A DNA stretch of 5,288 nt from JBAXRT01 sp037131065 (lineage in GTDB: Bacteria; Bacteroidota; Bacteroidia; Bacteroidales; FEN-979). The notes under the pieces were generated by a model, which was not told where the DNA came from, ran no database searches, and saw only the letters and a list, made by a program, of their open reading frames with translations. Position numbers and translations under genes: made by a program. The DNA is taken from the NCBI GenBank assembly GCA_037131065.1, contig JBAXRT010000165.1, positions 1-5,288 of the forward strand. The letters run 5' to 3'. Below, piece after piece: positions 1 through 5,288 of this stretch (its first letter is position 1; every line of letters starts with the position of its first letter).

Positions 1-1
1 C

Positions 2-709
2 ACATGTTCCAGACTTCTGAGGAAAAAGGGAATAAAACCGGATCTGATGGCTGGTTACAGCATGGGTATCTATTCCGCCCTTGCCGACTCCGGTTCTGTC
101 ACGTACGAAACAGGATTGGATCTTATTAAGGCTGCACATGAAGAGATAACCCGGATCATCTCCGGAAAAGAGTTCGCCATGTGTGCCGTGATCGGGCTTA
201 ATGAAAACGATATCAGAAGCCTCATTTACAAAACAGATACAGGGATCGAAATTTCAAACATAAATGGCGAATTCTCCTTTGTACTTTCAGGACCAAAAGA
301 ATCAATCATTGCATTTCTTTTGTCCGCCAGGGACGAGGGCGCCATCCATACCCAACGCTTTAATCTTGGCGAGCCCTACCACTCCCATTTCCTGGCAGAA
401 ACAGCCACGGGATTCAAGAAATTTGTCAATTCCCTTTTCTTCAGGAACCCTGATGTCCGTTTGATCTCCTCCATTGATCAGCAAATCCTGTCCGGTGCAG
501 TGGAATTAAAGGCAGAGGTGGTCAGGAACCTGTTTCATCCTTTTAACTGGTATTCAACCAATATCAGGATGAAAGAGCTTGGATTCGGAAAATTTATTGA
601 ATGCAGTCCCCTTCATTCCCTGGTAAAAATGGCAAGATTCTTTCCGGGTGATTTTTCCTCTTTCCCTGCTTCATCTTTGCTCCGCCGCTCCCTCCCTGCG
701 GAGTCTTAA
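2..709 (+). CDS. FabD-like acyl-CoA:ACP acyltransferase, 5' end cut by window edge
   Basis: This is an acyltransferase of the FabD/PKS-AT fold, which moves an acyl group from CoA to the phosphopantetheine of an acyl carrier protein in the cytoplasm. The frame is open to the left edge (CSRLLRKKGIKPDLMAGYSMG), so the ATG at 47 is an internal Met and roughly the first 75 residues, including the oxyanion GQGSQ loop, are missing. Counting from that Met, the nucleophile is Ser5 in GYSMG (GHSLG in E. coli FabD) and the catalytic His is His112 in EPYHSHFLA. The C-terminal part (LFHPFNWYSTNIRMKELG, then ECSPLHSL) matches FabD's LYNPVQW and EVGPGKVL segments, and the protein ends at the normal place. 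One residue is odd: by ungapped count from the Ser, the position of FabD Arg117, which grips the malonyl carboxylate, is Ala30 (LIKAAH against LVEMRG). Fold and class are secure. Malonyl specificity is doubtful, so the symbol fabD is withheld. The 3' end overlaps the convergent radical SAM gene by 39 bases. Confidence 0.9.
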   Translation, partial: TCSRLLRKKGIKPDLMAGYSMGIYSALADSGSVTYETGLDLIKAAHEEITRIISGKEFAMCAVIGLNENDIRSLIYKTDTGIEISNINGEFSFVLSGPKESIIAFLLSARDEGAIHTQRFNLGEPYHSHFLAETATGFKKFVNSLFFRNPDVRLISSIDQQILSGAVELKAEVVRNLFHPFNWYSTNIRMKELGFGKFIECSPLHSLVKMARFFPGDFSSFPASSLLRRSLPAES

Positions 710-2092
710 AAGCGTTCTGAACATCGGTTCCTTCAGGTTCTGCTCTTTACGGATCCTGGCAGCTTCCATCAGAAGTTCAGCCGAAGGCTGTGTCTCGAGC
801 GCAGGGATGCAGTTTATCCTGGTAATGGATGCCTCTTTTATCAACTGATCCAGCTTCTCCTTTCCTATTTCATTTGAATAATAGAAAAGGGGCGGAAAGA
901 GAACCGGATCATCGATGCAAATCATTCCCTCCTTTACAGCAATTGCATGTAAAGGAGTCCCTGGGTACACCCTAAGACCTGCATTCATGTAAACAAGATC
1001 ATTTGCCGGAATATATGAATCGATGAAATCCAGCGTCTCATAAAAAGTCTTTACATTTTCACCCGGTCCGCCAAAGAGAAAAAACCACATGGAAGGAATA
1101 CCGGATAACCTTATAAGATCTGCCGTTTGCCTTACTTCTTTCAGGGTAAAACCTTTCCCCAACCTCCGCAGAACGGAAGGTGAGGCACTGTCGGGAGTAA
1201 CATCAATCTGTGTAAAACCAGCCTTGAGCATTAATTCAAAAAGTTCGGCTGAAGTATTTCCGGGATTGATCCCCATTGTCCGCATCCTTATTTTCAGCCC
1301 TCTGCGAATGATCTCCCGACACAGTGTTTCTGCAAAACCAGGCGGCTCATTAAAGGTGGAATCGACAAACTCAATGACCACATCATCCAGCCTTTCAGTA
1401 ACATTCTCCATCTCAGCGACGATGTCTACAGGATCCCTCATCCGGAGGCTCTTTCCTTCAATACAGGGATAGGTGCAGTAAATACAATGGTGAACACAAC
1501 CTCTCTTTGTCTGAATACTGTATACACCTCTGGACAGATAAGTTGAAAAATCTATCCACCGTTCCATCACGGAATGCGTTACAGTGCAACCCTTTGCTGG
1601 TGGGGAGAAATCAGCAACGGTTCCAGAATCAATTTTTTTATAAAGTCCTGGTATTCCGGCAGGCTCCTTTCCTTCATCAAGAAATTGGAGCAAGGCAGGC
1701 AGACTGACCTCCCCCTCTCCCTTTATTCCATAATCAGCACCTGTGAGCGACAGTATCTCCGTGGGAAAAATGCTGAAACCGCTTCCTCCCAAAATAACTG
1801 GAACCAGGGTGATTTTTCGAACCGGACTGATAAAATCGCTTATAATCCTGTCTAGGTAAAAAATATGACGATCGGCAACTACATCATCAATGTTCCGGAT
1901 ACTGAACCCTATGTAATCAGGCCTGAATTCTCTTGTAAGTCCAGGAAGGGCCTTCCCTTCATCAAAAACTCCGTCGTAAACCCTTACTTCATAAAAGGAT
2001 TCAAGTGATGTGGCAAGCAAACATAAACCAAGCGGAGGGATGGGATACGGAAATTTTTCGATGTTGGTATTAACCAATAAGACCTTCTTCAT
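671..2092 (-). CDS. B12-binding domain/radical SAM enzyme, lipid-pathway type
   Basis: A 473-residue class B radical SAM enzyme, expected to bind one [4Fe-4S] cluster, S-adenosylmethionine and cobalamin. The N-terminal Rossmann-like cobalamin domain (about 1-160) starts MKKVLLVNTN and shows PPLGL (19-23), GFSIRNIDD (62-70), GGSGFSIFP (102-110) and GEGE (125-128). It lacks the DxHxxG cobalamin-ligand motif, as many class B enzymes do. The radical SAM barrel (about 190-400) has the cluster motif CVHHCIYC with Cys199, Cys203 and Cys206, plus EFVDSTFN (241-248) and GGPGEN (341-346). The PPLGL, SIRNIDD and GGSGFSIFP pattern resembles, from memory, the family NCBI calls lipid biosynthesis B12-binding/radical SAM protein, first flagged in ladderane-type loci. 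The reaction is unknown; methylation, ring formation or dehydrogenation of an acyl chain are all possible. Its ATG overlaps the TGA of the preceding radical SAM gene (ATGA, 2092-2089), implying translational coupling. The tail after about 440 is charged and helical. Confidence 0.9.
   Translation of the reverse strand: MKKVLLVNTNIEKFPYPIPPLGLCLLATSLESFYEVRVYDGVFDEGKALPGLTREFRPDYIGFSIRNIDDVVADRHIFYLDRIISDFISPVRKITLVPVILGGSGFSIFPTEILSLTGADYGIKGEGEVSLPALLQFLDEGKEPAGIPGLYKKIDSGTVADFSPPAKGCTVTHSVMERWIDFSTYLSRGVYSIQTKRGCVHHCIYCTYPCIEGKSLRMRDPVDIVAEMENVTERLDDVVIEFVDSTFNEPPGFAETLCREIIRRGLKIRMRTMGINPGNTSAELFELMLKAGFTQIDVTPDSASPSVLRRLGKGFTLKEVRQTADLIRLSGIPSMWFFLFGGPGENVKTFYETLDFIDSYIPANDLVYMNAGLRVYPGTPLHAIAVKEGMICIDDPVLFPPLFYYSNEIGKEKLDQLIKEASITRINCIPALETQPSAELLMEAARIRKEQNLKEPMFRTLLRLRREGAAEQR
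680..703. repeat. Short inverted repeat in the convergent gene overlap
   Basis: CTCCGC (680-685) and GCGGAG (698-703) form a perfect 6-bp stem around a 12-base pyrimidine-rich loop, with a further possible G-U pair outside. It lies inside the coding overlap of the acyltransferase and radical SAM 3' ends, the only place where a terminator serving both convergent transcripts could sit. No T-tract follows on either strand, so it is not a standard intrinsic terminator. Its position is suggestive but it could be chance. Confidence 0.3.
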
Positions 2093-3429
2093 ATTACATC
2101 AGTCCCCTTCCTTATCAGCCACAGTTTCGCCACTTCATGGTGAAACTCCTCATAAGTAAACTTCGTTTCCAGCAATGCATTAAAAAAATTATAACGGTCG
2201 AAATTATGATCGACGATTTTATTCCGTACCTCCTGGTAGTATACCGTTCCCGGCATCGGGCTCAGGATCGTATACCCTGCATACACAACCGGGTTCCTTG
2301 CAGCATAATCTGCAAGGGCACTGAAATCGTCACGGGAATAATCACACGGAACCACATAGTTTCCCCTCACCATGATGCCATTGGCATCGAACACCCTGAT
2401 GGCCTCTTCATTTAAGGCCGCCGGTGATTTTTTTCGGTACCTGTTCAGTTCATCGTCCCTGAATGATTCAAAGCCACATATGACAACTTTTAATCCCCCC
2501 CTCGCCATCTTTTCAATGATTGAAGGATCGCCGGCAGCTACATCCGCCCGGATGTCCATGATAAAGGTCTTCCGGATCCCCTCTTCCCGGATATGGTCAA
2601 AAAGGTGGCTCATGAAACCAGTATCGACAACAGTATTGGCATCTGCAAAACGAACAACGGGATAGTCATCCGTTGATTTCAGTTCAGCGATAAGACTGTC
2701 GATGGTTCGCTGGTAATACTTTCCTCCGAACTGGTTCCAGATTGAGCAAAATGTACATTTGTATGGGCATCCCAGGGAAGTGTAGAGATAGGTGCTGGGG
2801 TCAGGACTCTTCCCGACTTTATAGGTGTTGATCCAACGTGAAAGATGGTTACGGTCCGGCATCAGGAACCCTTCGCTGATAAAGTTTGCAGGTCTCGGCT
2901 TTCCGGTTGTCTTTCTCAATATTCCATCTGAATTGAGATACAATCCTGGAATTGTTTCGATCTTCCTGCCCGATTCCAGGGCAAGAATTACCTCCCTGAA
3001 GAGAGGGGCGCACTGACCCGGCAGGACCATATCAAACGATGTGCACTGAAAATCTTCCGGACAAAGGGTCGGATGGAGTCCGCCGGCAATGGTCAGGATT
3101 GAAGGATCAAAAGCCTTTACAACATTGGAAACCTGGTTAGAGAGGTTAAACTCAGAGGTTATTACCGTCACTCCGACAACGTCAGGCGAATATGTTTTAA
3201 TCAGTTTCTCAGTCAGAATAGGCAGCGGGGGGGTCTCCGGATCCAGGTCATATTCACCCTTCATGTCGAAAACTGTCACATCATGATCTTTGACCGCTGC
3301 AGCGATGGTGAGCAGGCCCAGCGGGGGACCGATCAGCTTCTTGTGGATGAAGGGACGGGCCTCATCGGGAGCAAAGCGAAGAATGCTGTTTTCGGGCGAT
3401 CTCGGAGGGTTGACCAGCAAAATTTTCAT
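2089..3429 (-). CDS. B12-binding domain/radical SAM enzyme, BchE/HpnJ-like architecture
   Basis: A second class B radical SAM protein, first gene of the minus-strand pair, 446 residues from the chosen start. That start (ATG at 3429-3427, MKILLVNPP) is where family members normally begin. The frame stays open to an ATG at 3570, but the extra 47 residues are unlike a cobalamin domain and would run into the divergent gene. From the chosen start: PPLGL (35-39), a variable loop, GGLHPTLCPED (116-126) of the cobalamin domain, then the cluster motif CPYKCTFC with Cys221, Cys225 and Cys228, RFADANTVVD (260-269), CGFESF (318-323) and PMPGT (391-395). There is no DxHxxG motif, and the usual GEGE after the cobalamin domain reads PGQCAP (137-142). 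The architecture resembles BchE, HpnJ and other B12-dependent methylases and cyclases, which does not fix the substrate. It is clearly divergent from the downstream radical SAM protein rather than a recent duplicate, so the two probably catalyse different steps on one substrate. Confidence 0.9.
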   Translation of the reverse strand: MKILLVNPPRSPENSILRFAPDEARPFIHKKLIGPPLGLLTIAAAVKDHDVTVFDMKGEYDLDPETPPLPILTEKLIKTYSPDVVGVTVITSEFNLSNQVSNVVKAFDPSILTIAGGLHPTLCPEDFQCTSFDMVLPGQCAPLFREVILALESGRKIETIPGLYLNSDGILRKTTGKPRPANFISEGFLMPDRNHLSRWINTYKVGKSPDPSTYLYTSLGCPYKCTFCSIWNQFGGKYYQRTIDSLIAELKSTDDYPVVRFADANTVVDTGFMSHLFDHIREEGIRKTFIMDIRADVAAGDPSIIEKMARGGLKVVICGFESFRDDELNRYRKKSPAALNEEAIRVFDANGIMVRGNYVVPCDYSRDDFSALADYAARNPVVYAGYTILSPMPGTVYYQEVRNKIVDHNFDRYNFFNALLETKFTYEEFHHEVAKLWLIRKGTDVI

Positions 3430-3434
3430 GAATT

Positions 3435-3442
3435 CAAAATTA
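3435..3442 (-). promoter_or_regulatory. Possible Bacteroidota -7 box for the radical SAM operon
   Basis: Read on the minus strand this is TAATTTTG, an exact TAnnTTTG. It ends five bases before the ATG at 3429, so initiation would fall at or beside the start codon and give a leaderless or nearly leaderless transcript. No TTG lies at the usual distance upstream, which weakens the call. It is the only exact minus-strand match in the intergenic region. Confidence 0.3.
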
Positions 3443-3469
3443 CTTAAATCCATAACATAACATGGGTCA

Positions 3470-3500
3470 CTGCAGGCGAAATTATTGGTTTCGCTTTCAG
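3470..3500. promoter_or_regulatory. 31-base imperfect palindrome, candidate operator between divergent genes
   Basis: The left arm CTGCAGGCGAAA (3470-3481) and right arm TTTCGCTTTCAG (3489-3500) flank a 7-base centre. The inner six positions (GCGAAA/TTTCGC) pair perfectly, then come one G-T, one A-T and one mismatch, and CTG/CAG pairs again. It sits in the 125-base gap between the divergent radical SAM and glycosyltransferase genes, just upstream of the plus-strand -7 boxes and covering their likely -33 TTG. That placement suits an operator for a dimeric regulator acting on one or both operons. No regulator gene is visible in the window. Confidence 0.45.
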
Positions 3501-3517
3501 CTAATTTTGTACCTTTG
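3485..3517 (+). promoter_or_regulatory. Bacteroidota-type promoter with two overlapping -7 boxes, for the glycosyltransferase-exporter operon
   Basis: Two exact TAnnTTTG elements lie almost end to end: TAATTTTG (3502-3509) and TACCTTTG (3510-3517). A TTG at 3485-3487 is 22 bases from the second box, within the spacing reported for the Bacteroidota TTG/TAnnTTTG promoter, but only 14 from the first, so the second box is preferred. Transcription would start near 3522-3526, leaving about 30 bases of leader before the ATG at 3555. The call comes from consensus matching alone. Confidence 0.5.
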
Positions 3518-3554
3518 TCATTGATTCCAATCATATCACAATCACCCGGGTTGT

Positions 3555-4754
3555 ATGGTCGAAAACTCATCAGTCAGACAGGAATTGGTCGATCTGAAAT
3601 GTTGTGTCATTATTCCGACTTACAACAATGACAAGACACTGGAAAATATCCTCCTGCGTGTCCTTGAATTTTCCTCTCATGTTATCGTGGTCAATGATGG
3701 TTCAACCGACAATACTCCCCTTATCCTGCAGAAATACAGGCAGGTCAGGACCATGACAATTGAAAGGAATACCGGAAAGGGACATGCCCTTCAGGTCGCT
3801 TTCAGGGAGGCAATCGGATTGGGGTTCAGGTATGCCATTACGATCGACAGCGATGGCCAGCACTATCCGGAGGACATTCCTCTTTTCATTGGGAAGATCA
3901 GGGAGCATCCCGGCGCGCTCATCATGGGATCCAGGAATATGTCGCAGGAAGGGGTTCCAGGGACAAGCAACTTCGGGAATAACTTCTCCGTATTCTGGTT
4001 CAAGGTGGAAACAGGCCTCAGCATCCCTGACGTGCAAACGGGTTATCGGCTCTATCCTCTGGACAAAGTAAGGGAACTGAAGCGCCACTTTTCGGTCAAG
4101 TTCGAATACGAGGTGGAGATACTGGTCCGGATGGCATGGATGGGCACGGAGGTGCATTCCGTGCCGGTCAGGATCTACTACGCCCCAAAAGATGAAAGAG
4201 TTTCACATTTCAGGAAAGTGAGGGATTTTTCCCGGGTAGGAGTTGTCAATACCATTATGGTCTTCATGGCGCTCCTCTGGATCAGACCACTCTCCTTTTT
4301 CAAGAATCTCAGGAAAAAGTCATTTAAGGAGTTTATCAGGGAATATGTTCTCGACAGTGAAGACTCTAATATGAAACTTGCCTTGTCGGTAGCTCTCGGC
4401 GCGTTCTGTGGTGTGCTCCCTATCTGGGGATGGCAGATGCTTGCCGCCATGGCCCTTGCATCCCTGTTCCGTCTGAATAAATTTATTTCACTGGCAGCCT
4501 CAAACATCAGCATCCCCCCTTTGATACCGCTCATCATCTTCGTCAGTTACCTTGCCGGTGGCTGGACACTGGGAACCGAGACCAATACTGTATATTATAC
4601 GAGCGGATTCCGTATGGACTGGTTCAAACACAATATTGCACAGTATCTGGTCGGAAGCCTCGTTTTCGGGTTGGTTCTGGCATTAACCATGGGATCTCTT
4701 ACCTATATCCTCCTGGAGATCTTCCGCAAACCTGAAACCGCAAAGAATTCCTGA
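3555..4754 (+). CDS. Family 2 glycosyltransferase fused to a DUF2062 membrane domain
   Basis: A 399-residue fusion. The N-terminal GT-A domain (about 14-210) resembles dolichyl-/polyprenyl-phosphate sugar synthases: CCVIIPTYNN (16-25), VNDGSTDNT (46-54) for nucleotide binding, DSDGQH (98-103) carrying the metal-binding DxD, MGSR (124-127), and QTGYRLYP (161-168) with FEYEVE (183-188) at the acceptor side. A probable membrane helix follows at about 228-244. The C-terminal DUF2062 domain (about 272-390) has the typical LGAFCGVLPIWGWQ, LFRLNK and SNISIPPLIPL pattern and two or three hydrophobic segments, so the enzyme should sit in the inner membrane with its catalytic domain in the cytoplasm. 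The likely role is transfer of a sugar from a nucleotide sugar to a polyprenyl phosphate or directly to a lipid; the acceptor is unknown. The ATG at 3555 is the first in a frame closed by TGA at 3522-3524, and no Shine-Dalgarno sequence is seen. The exporter gene begins two bases after its stop, so the two are surely cotranscribed. Confidence 0.9.
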   Translation: MVENSSVRQELVDLKCCVIIPTYNNDKTLENILLRVLEFSSHVIVVNDGSTDNTPLILQKYRQVRTMTIERNTGKGHALQVAFREAIGLGFRYAITIDSDGQHYPEDIPLFIGKIREHPGALIMGSRNMSQEGVPGTSNFGNNFSVFWFKVETGLSIPDVQTGYRLYPLDKVRELKRHFSVKFEYEVEILVRMAWMGTEVHSVPVRIYYAPKDERVSHFRKVRDFSRVGVVNTIMVFMALLWIRPLSFFKNLRKKSFKEFIREYVLDSEDSNMKLALSVALGAFCGVLPIWGWQMLAAMALASLFRLNKFISLAASNISIPPLIPLIIFVSYLAGGWTLGTETNTVYYTSGFRMDWFKHNIAQYLVGSLVFGLVLALTMGSLTYILLEIFRKPETAKNS

Positions 4755-4756
4755 GG

Positions 4757-5272
4757 ATGGGTAATTTTTTTATTGCGATATTTCAGTTTTTCCGGAGAAA
4801 CCGGTGGCTTTTTTACCTCTCACTGGCTTTGTCCTGCTTCGTGATTTTCCGGCTTGCTTCCTCGATAAAACTTGAGGAAAATATTTCAGGTACGGTAACC
4901 GGTAAGTCAGCTGAAAACCTGGACAAGTTTGCCATCAGCAATTTCAGGTTCGCCGAAAAACTGGTCATTCACCTATATCAGCCGGATACATCTGCTGCCA
5001 TCTCCCCTGATACGCTGAAGGTGGTTTCCGACCGTTTTGTTAAAATACTGGGTGAACGTTTTGATTCTGCCTACATCAGCACCATGACCAACAGGATTAA
5101 CGATTCTGCCTATGCTGAAGCTTTGGGTTATGTAGACACCAATCTTCCGCTTTTCCTGGAGGAACCGGATTACCGGACATTGGAAAGGCTTACCCAAGAG
5201 GAGAATCTCGATTCTCTGGTGAAGCGGAACTTCAAAATCCTGGTCTCACCGGCAAGCTTGGTTTTCAAATAG
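4757..5272 (+). CDS. MMPL/RND-type lipid exporter, N-terminal part, closed by an in-frame TAG
   Basis: The N-terminal 171 residues of a large MMPL-family transporter, an inner-membrane exporter of lipids or polyketides driven by the proton gradient. A basic patch (FFRRNRW, 11-17) precedes one transmembrane helix (about 18-35), then the first periplasmic domain begins with KLEENISGTV. Motifs such as FRFAEKLVIHL (63-73) and LPLFLEEPDYRTLE (130-143) are, from memory, typical of Bacteroidota MMPL proteins. Full-length members are several times longer, with about 12 helices, so this is not a complete protein. The TAG at 5270-5272 stops it, yet the same frame continues QLILD to the edge. That fits the family's K-K-F-I-L-R-D-P-like continuation after VFK without a gap, so the stop looks like a single-base change in a codon such as AAG or CAG, an assembly error, or a true nonsense mutation. 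The ATG directly follows GAGG at the end of the glycosyltransferase gene, too close to act as a ribosome binding site. Confidence 0.8.
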   Translation: MGNFFIAIFQFFRRNRWLFYLSLALSCFVIFRLASSIKLEENISGTVTGKSAENLDKFAISNFRFAEKLVIHLYQPDTSAAISPDTLKVVSDRFVKILGERFDSAYISTMTNRINDSAYAEALGYVDTNLPLFLEEPDYRTLERLTQEENLDSLVKRNFKILVSPASLVFK

Positions 5273-5288
5273 CAACTCATTCTCGATC

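Noticed and set aside
47..49. ATG at 47 as the true start of the acyltransferase
   Set aside because: FabD-like sequence continues upstream in the same frame to the window edge, and a start here would remove the substrate-side N-terminal third including the oxyanion loop.
680..703. Intrinsic bidirectional terminator at the convergent junction
   Set aside because: The stem is only 6 bp with a 12-base loop and no T-tract on either strand, so it is kept only as a weak inverted repeat.
1089..1472. 127-codon plus-strand open frame
   Set aside because: It lies wholly antisense to the radical SAM barrel, shows no recognisable domain, and is rich in Ser and Leu as expected of a shadow frame.
3430..3570. 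47-residue N-terminal extension of the first radical SAM protein from the ATG at 3570
   Set aside because: Family proteins start at the MKILLVNPP strand; the extension has no domain signal, would overlap the divergent gene's start, and covers the palindrome and promoter boxes.
3702..4157. 151-codon minus-strand open frame
   Set aside because: It is antisense to the well-supported GT2 catalytic domain and its His/Pro/Arg-rich translation matches no family.
4178..4537. 119-codon minus-strand open frame
   Set aside because: It is antisense to the DUF2062 region, with no independent coding evidence.
4753..4756. GAGG as a Shine-Dalgarno site for the exporter
   Set aside because: It directly abuts the ATG with no spacer, so it cannot pair properly with 16S rRNA; Bacteroidota usually do without such sites.

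Overview
The window holds five protein-coding genes in three transcription blocks. It looks like a member of the Bacteroidota. The only good promoter-like sequences are copies of that phylum's TAnnTTTG element, no start codon has a well-placed Shine-Dalgarno sequence, and the gene types (GT2 fused to DUF2062, an MMPL exporter, B12-type radical SAM enzymes beside type II fatty-acid genes) are common in its accessory lipid and polyketide loci. Base composition is close to balanced. No tRNA, rRNA, CRISPR array, insertion sequence or phage gene was seen.

Layout: (1) 2-709, plus strand: the C-terminal two-thirds of a FabD-like acyl-CoA:ACP acyltransferase, cut by the left edge. (2) 3429 down to 671, minus strand: two cobalamin-binding (class B) radical SAM enzymes in tandem, joined by an ATGA stop/start overlap. 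The second one's 3' end overlaps the acyltransferase 3' end by 39 bases. (3) 3430-3554: a divergent control region with a 31-base imperfect palindrome followed by two overlapping TAnnTTTG boxes. (4) 3555-4754, plus strand: a family 2 glycosyltransferase fused to a DUF2062 membrane domain. Two bases later comes (5) 4757 onward: the N-terminal part of an MMPL/RND-type exporter. Its frame is closed by a TAG at 5270, although family-like sequence seems to continue in the same frame to the window edge.

Taken together, this looks like part of a specialised lipid or polyketide pathway. The acyltransferase would load an unusual acyl unit on a carrier protein, the two radical SAM/B12 enzymes would do difficult chemistry on a lipid chain (methylation, cyclisation or dehydrogenation), the glycosyltransferase would act at the membrane, and the MMPL protein would export the product. 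The downstream radical SAM protein resembles a family I remember from ladderane-type lipid loci. The most notable detail is that the acyltransferase has alanine where FabD has its malonate-binding arginine, so it probably does not use malonyl-CoA. The product cannot be read from this window: the ketosynthases, carrier proteins and dehydratases that would define it must lie outside it, if they exist.
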